A stretch of DNA of 64,000 bases from Actinobacteria bacterium OV320 (GTDB taxonomy: Bacteria; Actinomycetota; Actinomycetes; Streptomycetales; Streptomycetaceae), in the NCBI GenBank assembly GCA_001298545.1, contig LJCX01000026.1:310001-374000 (forward strand), written 5' to 3'. A program made the translations under genes and the position numbers. Positions within the stretch are counted from its first letter, which is position 1. Every line of letters begins with the position of its first letter. Of the stretch, positions 40,390-48,773 are shown piece by piece. The notes beneath the pieces were generated by a model. It ran no database searches. It was not told the origin of the DNA and was given only the letters and a program-made list of their open reading frames with translations.

Positions 40390-41790
40390 ATGGAATCGCA
40401 GGTGGGTGACGGCGGATCCGTGGACCTGGACGGTGCTCGGCTGGAGACGATGAGTCCGCAGCCGCTGCTGACCCGGGACTACGAGACGCGCCCCTCGCTG
40501 GTGTACGAGCGGCTCAGGCAACAGCACGGTCCGGTCGCGCCGGTCGACCTGCTGGGAGTGCCCGCCTGGCTGGTCCTCGGCTACCGCGAGTCGCTCGAGG
40601 TGCTCCAGGACGACGCAGGGTGGCCCAAGGGGCTGGAGAAGTGGCGGGCCCGCTCGGAGGGCAGGGTGCCGGCCGACTGGCCGCTCGGACCGTCCCTCGA
40701 GGTCAACCATGTGCTGATCCAGGGCGGCCCCGGTTACCGGCCGCTGCGCACGGCGTGGGACGCGGCCCTCAAGCCGTTCCAGGACCCGCGTCACCCGCAG
40801 GCCAAGCGGCTGAAGACGGCCGTCGGCGCCTACGCCGACGAACTGATCAGCCTGGTGGGGCAGGCCGGCGGCACGGGCTGGGCGGACCTGTCCGCCCAGT
40901 TCTCCCGGCCGCTGCCGCTGATGGTGGCCAGCCATCTGCTCGGCTTCCCCGGTTCGCAGGGCGACGACGCGCTGATGGACATGTGGCGGGTACTGGACGC
41001 GGGTCCGGACGCGGTACCCGCCCTGGAACGGCTGCTGGCCGCGCTGGCCGAACTGGCGGCGGGCAAGCTGGAGAAGCCGGGGGAGGACTTCCCCTCGTAC
41101 CTGCTGGCCGCGCATCCCGACCTCTCGCTCGACCAGCTCGCCCGCGAGTTGTTCATGCTGCTGGGCATGACCTCCGACCATGTCGGCATCCTCATCTCCA
41201 ACACCGTGGTCGAGGTCGTCTCGGGTGAGGGCGGCGTACGGGCCAGCCTGTCCGCCGGGATGGTCAGGGAGAGCATGAACCGGGTGGTCATGCGCAAGCC
41301 GCCGCTGGTGAACTTCGTGCCGCGGTTCGCGGCCGAGGACACCCGGCTCGGGAACTACACGATCCGGGCCGGCGACCCGGTGTGGGTATCCTCCGCGGCG
41401 GCGCACGCCGACCCGCTCTTCGCCGACCACGTGGAATCGGGCACCACGGTCAGCACCCGGGCGCACCTGGCCTGGGGCGCGGGCCCTCGCCAGTGCCCGG
41501 CGCGTGAGCTCGCGTCGACGGTCGCGGCGGTCGGCGTGGGCCGGCTGTTCGAGCGGTTCACCCACCTGGACCTCGCCCTCCCTGCCGATCAACTCCCCTG
41601 GCGTTCCTCGCCCTTCATGCGCGGCCTGCGCTCGCTGCCCGTGCGGTACGAACTGGCCACGCCACCGGAGCCGCCGTCCTCGCGGGCCCCGGCCGAGGAA
41701 CCGGCCGGGCTCGGACTGCCCGATCCGGAGGTCCGGCAGCGCTCGTCGCTGTGGCGCTATCTGACGGGCCTGATCGGCGTGGGCCGCTGA
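40390..41790 (+). CDS. Cytochrome P450, CYP157-like, lacking the ExxR motif
   Basis: P450 of 466 aa. The heme-binding block HLAWGAGPRQCPARELA places the thiolate Cys near residue 369. The I-helix reads LGMTSDHVG (near 258), without the usual acid-Thr pair. The K-helix, where nearly all P450s have ExxR, reads ESMNRVV (Glu near 294) with Asn at the Arg position. This resembles the CYP157 family, whose S. coelicolor member CYP157C1 is known to lack ExxR. Unlike typical CYP157 genes it is not next to conservon genes. ATG at 40390 is used; the ORF extends 64 codons upstream without clear signals. It is divergent from the lipid-condensation operon and might modify its product. Confidence 0.87.
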   Translation: MESQVGDGGSVDLDGARLETMSPQPLLTRDYETRPSLVYERLRQQHGPVAPVDLLGVPAWLVLGYRESLEVLQDDAGWPKGLEKWRARSEGRVPADWPLGPSLEVNHVLIQGGPGYRPLRTAWDAALKPFQDPRHPQAKRLKTAVGAYADELISLVGQAGGTGWADLSAQFSRPLPLMVASHLLGFPGSQGDDALMDMWRVLDAGPDAVPALERLLAALAELAAGKLEKPGEDFPSYLLAAHPDLSLDQLARELFMLLGMTSDHVGILISNTVVEVVSGEGGVRASLSAGMVRESMNRVVMRKPPLVNFVPRFAAEDTRLGNYTIRAGDPVWVSSAAAHADPLFADHVESGTTVSTRAHLAWGAGPRQCPARELASTVAAVGVGRLFERFTHLDLALPADQLPWRSSPFMRGLRSLPVRYELATPPEPPSSRAPAEEPAGLGLPDPEVRQRSSLWRYLTGLIGVGR

Positions 41791-41815
41791 CCCCGCGGCA
41801 GCGGCGCGCGTCGGA

Positions 41816-44284
41816 CTACGACCGGCCGGACACCCGGCCCAGTTCGATACGGCCGATGCGCGGGGCCAGGCCCGTCGCGTTGCGGAAGGTCACGCTCTCG
41901 GTGCCCTTGCGCAGGTCGACCGGGACACCCAGGGTCCAGTAGTCCTCCCGGCTCCAGGTGTTCTTGAAGGTGAGCCTTCGCGGCGCTCCGGCGCCGACGG
42001 TGACATCCGCCGTACGGGACAGGATGTCGGTGTTGTAGGCGTGGCCGTTGTCGCGGCGGTCGTCGTGCGCGTAGTGGACGACCAGAAGGTAGCGACCCGA
42101 TTCGGGCGCGTGCACCGTGAACTCGGCTGCGCCGTCGGGGCTGTTGCCGAGGTCGTCGATGCAGCAGCCGCCGAAGGCGTGGGCGGAGTCGACGAGTTTG
42201 GCCCCTCCGGTGAGGGTGGCGGAGGCGGCGGCGTAGGAGAGGGTGCCCTCGGTGGAGCCCGCTCCCGAGACGTCGAGGGACCGGACGGCCGCGTGCCGCG
42301 CGGTCAGCTCGACGCGGTTGTTGCCCGCCACCAGGTAGAGCCGCAGCGGCCGGTCCGGCGCCGCCGTCACCCGCTCGCCGTGCAGCGTGAGGCGCACCGC
42401 CGCCGAGGCCCGCGGCACCACCGTGAAGTAGCCGTCGCGAGGGGCGTAGACGTCGAAGACGGCCCGGTCGCCCGCCCGCAGGACCAGGGCGCCCGTGCCC
42501 ACTCCGGCCGACGAGGAGTAGTCGTAGGACGGGCTGCCGTAGATGTCCGCGAGGGTCGCCTCGTACGACGCCGACGGTGCGCCGGTACGCGCGGTGAGGT
42601 CGATGCGGTCGAGGGTGACCTCGGCGTCGCCCTTGGCGAGGGTCAGCACATGGGTGCCGGCCGACAGCTCGACACCGAGCTCCTTCCTGGCGCGGTAGGC
42701 CCAGTTCTGTGTGGAGGGGTACGTCACCGTGACCGGGTCCGCGCCGTCGACGAGCAGCCGCTGGGTGGCGGGGGCGCCGGACTGGTTGCCGTAGAGGATC
42801 GCCAGGTCGTACCTCCCGTCCGCCGGGACCGTCACCGTGAGGTCGACCCTGCTGGAGGCGCTGTCGAGGGAGCCGACGTCCTGGGTGCCGGAGGCCGCGT
42901 AGCCGCCCGCGTCGGCGACCGTCCCAAGGGTCCGCACCCGGCCGCCGGTGATCGCCGCGTCCGCGGCCTCGTACGACGCCGACCAGGGCACGGCCGGGGC
43001 GGACGGGGTGCCCGCGCCGCCCGGGGTGAGGACGATCCGGTACGCGGACATCCTGCGCCCGCCGCGCAGCGGCACCGTCACCGAACCGTCGGCCGCCACC
43101 TCGAGCCCGGTGCGGACGAGGACCCGCGGAGCGGCGTGCTGTCCCTCGTAACCCGACCAGGCGGCCTCGGCGACGGTCGCGACGACCGTGCGGCCGAAGA
43201 CGGCACGGGGGACACCGCGCACCACGACGTCCACGTCGCCGTCCGAGCCGCCGAGCAGCACCTGGGCCTGACGGCGCGAGGTGTCGAGGGAGGCGAGGCC
43301 CTGGAGGGTGTCGACGGTGTGCGGCCGCGGCGGGGTGACCCGCACGGTGTCGCCGGTCAGCCCGGCGTACCAACGGAAGAACCACCAGCCGCCGTTGGGG
43401 ATGTTCGTGCGCACCACGTTGCCGTCCAGGTTGCCGGCGGCGTCCCAGTAGGCCTGGTTGGCGTACACCTTGTTCCGCTCGAACATCGACACCCACTGCA
43501 CGAGCTGTCCCGGCACGGACAGATCACGGCGGTTGGCGTACTCGTCGATGCTGATCCTCAGCGGTGCGATGCCCAACCGGCGCTCGATCGCTCGGTAGTC
43601 GTCGTGGTGACGCTGGAAGTCCCGCAGCGAGTCCGGGCCCAACTCGTGCCAGGTGACCACCTCGGGCAGCACGTTCTCCCGCTGGGCGAAGGCGAGGAAG
43701 TCGGTCATCAGGCGGGTGTGGTAGCCGGTCTCGTTGGGTCCGGCGATCCTCGCGCCGGGGGCGAGGGCGCGGATGCGCCGGTACACCGTGGTCCAGTCCC
43801 GGAAGAAGCGGTCGCGGTTGGCCTCGTACCGCGCCCGGTCGGGTACGCCGAGGTCGTACCAGATGCAGTCGGGCTCGTTGAAGGGGATGTGGACGAAGCG
43901 GTCGCCGTGCGGGTGCGCCGACACCTCCTTGACGATCTTGTCGACCTTGGGGAGGTAGTCGTCGATGCCCAGGTTCTCGTAGGGCCACTCGGCGTAGACG
44001 TCCTGCATCATCACGTTGATCTCGCCGCCGCCGTTGCGGAAGAACGACCCGGAGACGGAGAGCGCGTCCCCGTTCGGGTGCTGGGCGCCGCCCTCCGGCT
44101 TCTGGGTGATGCTGGTGATCTTCAGCGGTGCGAGTACGGCGTCGCCGGGCACCCCCTCGTCGCCGAGCCCGTACAGCGCGCCGTTGGCGCCGAGCAGCAC
44201 CGGTCCTTCGGAGACGGCGAGGTCGACGGTGAGGCGCTGCGGGGCGACCTCCGGCGGGAGCGATATGTGACCGGTCACATCCAT
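41816..44284 (-). CDS. Clan GH-A glycoside hydrolase with C-terminal carbohydrate-binding modules
   Basis: Large protein of 822 aa. The first 400 or so residues look like a (beta/alpha)8 hydrolase related to GH39-type enzymes, with candidate acid/base Glu in HIPFNEPD (near 135) and nucleophile Glu in ISIDEYANRRD (near 246). The remainder holds two beta-sandwich modules, each opening with a SYEA motif, resembling CBM6/CBM35 sugar-binding domains. Such enzymes normally act outside the cell, yet no signal peptide is visible from the ATG at 44284 or from the longer frame to 44413. Either export is unconventional or the N-terminus is altered. A perfect 16-bp palindrome overlaps codons 2-7, suggesting repressor control. 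It is convergent with the P450 gene. Confidence 0.78.
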   Translation of the reverse strand: MDVTGHISLPPEVAPQRLTVDLAVSEGPVLLGANGALYGLGDEGVPGDAVLAPLKITSITQKPEGGAQHPNGDALSVSGSFFRNGGGEINVMMQDVYAEWPYENLGIDDYLPKVDKIVKEVSAHPHGDRFVHIPFNEPDCIWYDLGVPDRARYEANRDRFFRDWTTVYRRIRALAPGARIAGPNETGYHTRLMTDFLAFAQRENVLPEVVTWHELGPDSLRDFQRHHDDYRAIERRLGIAPLRISIDEYANRRDLSVPGQLVQWVSMFERNKVYANQAYWDAAGNLDGNVVRTNIPNGGWWFFRWYAGLTGDTVRVTPPRPHTVDTLQGLASLDTSRRQAQVLLGGSDGDVDVVVRGVPRAVFGRTVVATVAEAAWSGYEGQHAAPRVLVRTGLEVAADGSVTVPLRGGRRMSAYRIVLTPGGAGTPSAPAVPWSASYEAADAAITGGRVRTLGTVADAGGYAASGTQDVGSLDSASSRVDLTVTVPADGRYDLAILYGNQSGAPATQRLLVDGADPVTVTYPSTQNWAYRARKELGVELSAGTHVLTLAKGDAEVTLDRIDLTARTGAPSASYEATLADIYGSPSYDYSSSAGVGTGALVLRAGDRAVFDVYAPRDGYFTVVPRASAAVRLTLHGERVTAAPDRPLRLYLVAGNNRVELTARHAAVRSLDVSGAGSTEGTLSYAAASATLTGGAKLVDSAHAFGGCCIDDLGNSPDGAAEFTVHAPESGRYLLVVHYAHDDRRDNGHAYNTDILSRTADVTVGAGAPRRLTFKNTWSREDYWTLGVPVDLRKGTESVTFRNATGLAPRIGRIELGRVSGRS
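44265..44280. promoter_or_regulatory. Perfect 16-bp palindrome at the glycoside hydrolase start
   Basis: ATGTGACCGGTCACAT is its own reverse complement. An 11-bp partial copy (TGTGACCGGTC) recurs at 44293-44303, just upstream of the start codon, followed by GGTCC-TACGA-GGACC (44300-44314). This arrangement looks like an operator region. Confidence 0.6.
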
Positions 44285-44571
44285 TGAGGGATTGTGACCG
44301 GTCCTACGAGGACCGTCAAGGGACCGTGACGAGCGCCGTGGAGCGTGGAGTGGGGGGTGGAGTGGGCGGTGTCGAGCAGGGGGAGGGGGCGTGGAGCGGG
44401 GGGTGTCGAGCATGGGGAGGGTCGCGTGGGGCGGGTGGTCCTCGGCGGCCCGCGCCGCGCGTCAGTCGTTCGGCCCAAGTCGTGACCGGGCTCGCGCCCT
44501 GTCATTGCGGCCCGTCCCCGGGACGCCCGAGGGTGGAGCCAGGCGGCGGGCGGTGGCGAGGAGGACGGGCG
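44285..44571. promoter_or_regulatory. Intergenic region between the hydrolase and the broken glycosidase genes
   Basis: 287 bp. The left end has the half-palindrome copies. About 44335-44450 is a G-rich stretch built from repeated GTGGAGCGGGG- and GTCGAG-like words with no coding quality. The right end leads into the Shine-Dalgarno of the next frame. Nothing else was recognised. Confidence 0.4.
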
Positions 44572-44880
44572 GTGACGGACGGCGACAGCGTCGCGGACGC
44601 CGGACGGCGGCGGCTGGCGGAGGCCGACGAGGGCGTGGCGCCCTGGCGGCGCTGGGGGCCGTACCTGAGCGAGCGGCAGTGGGGCACGGTCCGGGAGGAC
44701 TGCAGCACCGACGGCGACGCCTGGTCGTACTTCACCCACGACCAGGCGCGCTCGCGCGTCTGCCGCTGGGGTGAGGACGGCATCGCCGGCGTCAGCGACG
44801 ACGAGCAGCGGCTGTGCTTCGGCGGCCGCGAGTCACTGCGGCCGAAGAGCGACGGCGACCGCGAGGAGCCCCTGTCATGA
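44572..44880 (+). pseudogene. Remnant of a large GH63-like glucosidase gene
   Basis: A 102-aa frame with a good start (GTG at 44572, GAGGAGGA upstream). Its first 80 residues (RWGPYLSERQWGTVREDCS, then GDAWSYFTHDQARSRVCRWGEDG) match, from memory, the N-terminus of the roughly 880-aa MGH1/GH63-like glucosidases of actinobacteria. After DDEQRLCF the similarity breaks, and a short tail leads to a TGA overlapping the next gene's ATG by 4 nt. The simplest reading is an internal in-frame deletion removing almost the whole catalytic domain but keeping both ends, so the original coupling to the downstream gene is preserved. The product cannot be an active enzyme. Confidence 0.7.
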
Positions 44881-46324
44881 CGGTGCTGTACGAAATCAAC
44901 ACCGCTGTCTGGATGGGCGAGTTGAGCGGACGGTACGGGCGCCGGGTCACCTTGGGGGAGGTGCCGGGCGAGGCCTGGGACGAGATCGCCCTGCCCGGTG
45001 TCGACACCGTCTGGCTGATGGGCGTCTGGGAGCGCAGCCCGGCCGGACTGCGGATCGCGCTGCGCGACGAAGCCCTGCGCAATTCGTTCCGCGCCGCCCT
45101 GCCCGACGTCACCGAGGCGGACATCGCCGGATCCCCCTACTGCGTACGGGACTACGTGGTCGACGCCTCGTTCGGCGGGCCGGAAGGTCTGGCCGAGGCC
45201 CGGGCCGAACTGGCCGCCCGCGGACTGCGGTTGATCCTCGACTTCGTCCCCAACCACATCGCCCCCGACCACCCGTGGGTCACCCGGCACCCCGACCGGC
45301 TGATCCACGGCACCGCGGACGACCTGTCCCGAACGCCGGGCGACTTCATCGAGTCCGACGGCCGGATCCTCGCCCGGGGACGCGACCCGTTCTTCCCGCC
45401 CTGGCCCGACGTCGTCCAGCTGAACGCCTTCGGCGACGCCCTGCGCACGGCGACCGTGGACACCCTGGTGTCCATCGGCGACCAGGCGGACGGCGTGCGC
45501 TGCGACATGGCGATGCTGCTGATGAACGACGTCTTCGCCAAGACGTGGGGCGACCGGGCCGGACCGGTGCCCGCCGAGGACTCTGGCCGTACGTCCTCCC
45601 GCGTGTCCGTGAACGCCACCCGGACCTGCTCTTCGTCGCGGAGGCGTACTGGGACCTCGAACGGGCCCTGCAGCAGCAGGGTTTCGACCACTGCTACGAC
45701 AAGCGGCTGTACGACCGACTCCTGCACGAGGACGCCGACTCCGTCCGCGCCCATCTGGGGGCCGACCTCACCTACCAGCGAGGTCTCGTCCGCTTTCTCG
45801 AGAACCACGACGAACCACGGGCGGCCGCCGCCCTGCCCGGTGCGCGGGGACGGGCGGCAGCCGTGGCCGTCGCCACCCTGCCCGGCGCGACGCTGTGGCA
45901 CGAGGGCCAGTTCGAGGGACGCCGGGTCCGCCCCCAGGTGTTCCTCGCGCGCAGACCGCAGGAGCCCGTCGACGAGCCGCTGCGCGCCTTCCACCACCGG
46001 CTGCTGACGGCCGCGGCCGCCGTCCGCCGGGGCGACTGGCGGCCGCTCGTCCCGACGGGCCGGCCGGACGACGACACCCACCGCGGCCTGCTCGCCTGGA
46101 CTTGGACGCACGCGGACGCGCGCCACCTGGTCGTCGTCAACCACTGCGACCGCCCGGCCCGGGCACGGCTGTCCCTGCCCTGGGACGACCTGGCCGGGCG
46201 CGAGCACCGCCTGACCGACCTGCTGACCTCACAGACGTACGACCGTGACGGCGGCGAACTGACCGACCCCGGACTGTTCGTGGCCCTGGAGGCCTGGCAG
46301 ACGCATGTCCTCGAAGTCGGGTGA
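44877..46324 (+). pseudogene. Alpha-amylase-family (GH13) glycosidase with a frameshift
   Basis: The first part (from ATG 44877) reads as a GH13-type barrel: TAVWMGELSGRYG, LPGVDTVWLMGVWERS, LILDFVPNHIAPDHP, DGVRCDMAMLLMND. Near 45581-45583 the frame is lost: GAGGAC-TCTGG where GAGGAC-TTCTGG would continue (Glu-Asp-Phe-Trp-Pro-Tyr). The protein then resumes in another frame with PYVLPRVRERHPDLLFVAEAYWD, ENHDEPRAAA and a C-terminal beta domain, ending at 46324. A single missing T explains it. Unless this is a sequencing error or is corrected by slippage, the enzyme is truncated after about 235 residues and loses the acid/base and third catalytic residues. Intact length would be about 482 aa. 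Confidence 0.8.
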
Positions 46325-46343
46325 CCGTCCTGCGCGAGGGGCC

Positions 46344-46901
46344 TCAGCCCATGCTCTTCGCGCCGTCCAGGGACTCGCGGATGATGTCCGCGTGACCGGC
46401 GTGCTGGGCGGTCTCGGCGACGATGTGCAGCAGCACCCGGCGGGCCGACCACCGCGCGTTCCCCTCGAACCAGGGGGCCGCCGGCAGCGCGTGGTCCGCG
46501 TCCAGATCGGGCAGGGACGCGACCAGTTCGTCGGTGCGGTGAGCCACCTCTTCGTAGTCCTTCAGCACCCCCGCCAGCGTCTCACCGGGCAGCATCCGGA
46601 ACTCGTCGGCCCGCCTGGCGAAGTCCTCCTCGGTCATCTTGGTGAAGTCGGGCATCGCCGACGCGCCCTTCAGGATGAAGGCCACCCAGCCCCGCTCGAC
46701 CGAGGCGACGTGCTTGATCAGGCCGCCGAGACACAGCTCGCCCGCGGTGGTCCGCTGCCCTGCCTGCTCGTCGGTCAGGTCGCGGGTGGTGAAGCGCAGG
46801 AAGTGCCGCTGCTTGCCGAGCGCCTCCAGCAGGTCGGCGCGCTCGCGACTGACGGCCGGTGCCGAGGTGTTCTCGTCGAGGGTGGTGGGCTGCTGGTTCA
46901 T
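46344..46901 (-). CDS. DinB-superfamily (DUF664-type) protein
   Basis: Four-helix-bundle protein of 185 aa. The DinB/DUF664 metal-site histidines are placed as expected: His in LIKHVASVERGW (near 70) and the pair in HIVAETAQHAGHADII (near 160-170). Some relatives are mycothiol- or bacillithiol-dependent enzymes, but most are uncharacterised. ATG at 46901 is chosen (GAAGAAGG upstream) over one eight codons earlier. It lies between the broken amylase gene, which it faces convergently, and the long yeh-like operon on the same strand. An 87-bp gap separates it from that operon's last gene, so it is probably independent. Confidence 0.85.
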   Translation of the reverse strand: MNQQPTTLDENTSAPAVSRERADLLEALGKQRHFLRFTTRDLTDEQAGQRTTAGELCLGGLIKHVASVERGWVAFILKGASAMPDFTKMTEEDFARRADEFRMLPGETLAGVLKDYEEVAHRTDELVASLPDLDADHALPAAPWFEGNARWSARRVLLHIVAETAQHAGHADIIRESLDGAKSMG

Positions 46902-46988
46902 GTGCGCCTTCTTCCGTGAGTCCACTTCCGTGTGCGAGCACCACGTTAGGAGCCATAGAGGTCAGATCCTGTCCTAATGGCGCCGGGT

Positions 46989-48773
46989 TCACCGCGATGT
47001 CGCCACGAGCTCCGCACCCGACTCCGCACCCACCTCCGCATCCGCTCCCCAGGCCGCCGCGCACAGCGCCCGCTCGACCTCGTCGGTGTAGACGGCCGCG
47101 GCCAGCCAGGCGTGGGCGAAACGGCCCGGGTCCGCCGGGAGCAGCCGGCCGAAGGCGTCGCGGGAGCGGTCCGCCGCCGCGGACCGGAGTTCGCCGAGCA
47201 GCTCGCCCGCGGTGGCGAGACCGACGCGGCGCAGCCGTCCGCCGTCCCCCGCCCCGCTGTCCGGGAAGCCCAGCACCCGGCGGCCCCCCGACACGGCCTG
47301 GTGCACCCGTCGGCGCAGGAGGTGCAACGGCGCCTCGTCCGCCGCAGGAGCGGGGGCGGGCGCGGCCGTCGCCGTCGTCGTGGGCAGGTCCGCGTGCTGG
47401 AGACGGTCCAGGCCCAGATCGACCCGCTCGCCGGCCCGGGCCGGGTGCTCGGCGGCGAGCAGCAGGGCGCGCGGGAGCGGCCCCGGCGCGAGACGCGCGA
47501 CGACCCGCAGCCGGCTGCCCCGGGCGGCGGCCAGGAGGCGGAGGTTGTCGCGGTAGGGGAGCGCGGGATCGTCGTGGGCGACGGCGAGCCGGACCGTGCG
47601 GCCCTCGCAGTCGGCCAGCAGACGGTCCCCCGCCGCCTCCCGGACCGTGCCCGTCAGGGTGACGTCGAGGAAGAGCAGACCGTGGCCGCCGCCCAGGGCG
47701 CGGGCGACCTGCTCCGCGACCGGCACCGTCCACAGCCGGTCGAGCGGCTCGGCGCTCCAGGCGGCACCCGACGCGCGCACCGCCCGCACCCCGGCCCCGG
47801 CGCCGAGCCGGCCCGTCGGGGAGACGGTCGCGCCGGACACCGCGAGGCCCGCGCGCGACAGTTCACGGTGGGTCAGGGCGGTGTCGCCGATCCGCACGGC
47901 CCGGTCGGCGGCGCCGGTCGCCCGGCCGGGGCCGCCCGGAGCGACGTCGGAGACCGTGCAGAGGCGGCCCTCGGCGTCGGCGGTCCAGGTCACGGCGCCC
48001 GCGTAGCCGGTCGTCGTCAGCACGGGCTCCGAGAACAGCCCGTACAGCCGCAACGAACCGTCCGGGGTGTACGGCTGACGTACGCCGCCGCGCAGTTCCG
48101 CCAGGTCCCGGCCGGTCGCGAACGGCAGGCGGTGCGCCATGCCGAGGACGGTGCGCAGGGCGTCGGCAAGGTCGGGCAGCCGGTGGGCGGGGTCGGCGGA
48201 ACGGGCCGCGCGTACCCCGTTCACCACGGAGACCGCGGCGGCGGCGATCCGCGGGAGACCCGCGAGCCGCGCGGTGTGCGCGGCTCGCAGCAGCTCCGCC
48301 TGGATCACGGCACCGGAGCCGTCCGCACCGGCTTCGAGCACGGCGGCCGCCGCGTCGTACACGGCCCGCGCGGCGGCGAGTTGGGCCGGGGCGACGGTCT
48401 CGTCGCCCGGCGGTGACGCTCCGTCGGCCGTGGGCGATGCCTCCTCGGCCGTCGGCTGTGCGGGCGCGCTGTCGGGAGCGTCCTCCGCCACCGGCGCGGC
48501 CGAGGCCGCCGCCGCGCGGTGCAGACAGTCGGGGGCGAGCAGGCAGCCGCAGCGGATCCCGTCCACGCTGGTCACCGTGCCCTCGGGGGCGTGCAGTTCG
48601 AGGTCGGTGTCGTCGTCGACGGCGATCCGCACGGTGTCGCCGTCACGGACGACCGGACGCGCCGCCAGCTTGGCGATGCCCGCGTCCAGCCGCTTGCGCA
48701 GCCGGGGAGAGAGCGCCTCGACGAGTTCGGCGGTGACGGACGGCGAGACCGGCGGCAACAGGTCCTGGCTCAT
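46989..48773 (-). CDS. SWIM zinc-finger protein, YehQ-like
   Basis: Soluble protein of 594 aa, last gene of a five-gene leftward operon. A SWIM-type zinc finger (CxCx(n)CxH) is visible near residues 70-85 as GIRCGCLLAPDCLH. An Ala/Pro/Glu-rich linker follows, then a long domain without recognisable catalytic motifs. SWIM fingers bind DNA or proteins. In E. coli the SWIM protein YehQ ends a cluster with the same neighbours. ATG at 48773 overlaps the stop of the DUF5682-VWA gene by 4 nt, showing translational coupling. The function of this family is unknown. Confidence 0.82.
   Translation of the reverse strand: MSQDLLPPVSPSVTAELVEALSPRLRKRLDAGIAKLAARPVVRDGDTVRIAVDDDTDLELHAPEGTVTSVDGIRCGCLLAPDCLHRAAAASAAPVAEDAPDSAPAQPTAEEASPTADGASPPGDETVAPAQLAAARAVYDAAAAVLEAGADGSGAVIQAELLRAAHTARLAGLPRIAAAAVSVVNGVRAARSADPAHRLPDLADALRTVLGMAHRLPFATGRDLAELRGGVRQPYTPDGSLRLYGLFSEPVLTTTGYAGAVTWTADAEGRLCTVSDVAPGGPGRATGAADRAVRIGDTALTHRELSRAGLAVSGATVSPTGRLGAGAGVRAVRASGAAWSAEPLDRLWTVPVAEQVARALGGGHGLLFLDVTLTGTVREAAGDRLLADCEGRTVRLAVAHDDPALPYRDNLRLLAAARGSRLRVVARLAPGPLPRALLLAAEHPARAGERVDLGLDRLQHADLPTTTATAAPAPAPAADEAPLHLLRRRVHQAVSGGRRVLGFPDSGAGDGGRLRRVGLATAGELLGELRSAAADRSRDAFGRLLPADPGRFAHAWLAAAVYTDEVERALCAAAWGADAEVGAESGAELVATSR

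Noticed and set aside
41816..44413. Extended start of the glycoside hydrolase at 44413
   Set aside because: The extra residues are Pro/Arg/His-rich without a signal peptide or Shine-Dalgarno; ATG at 44284 is kept, with doubt because of the palindrome.
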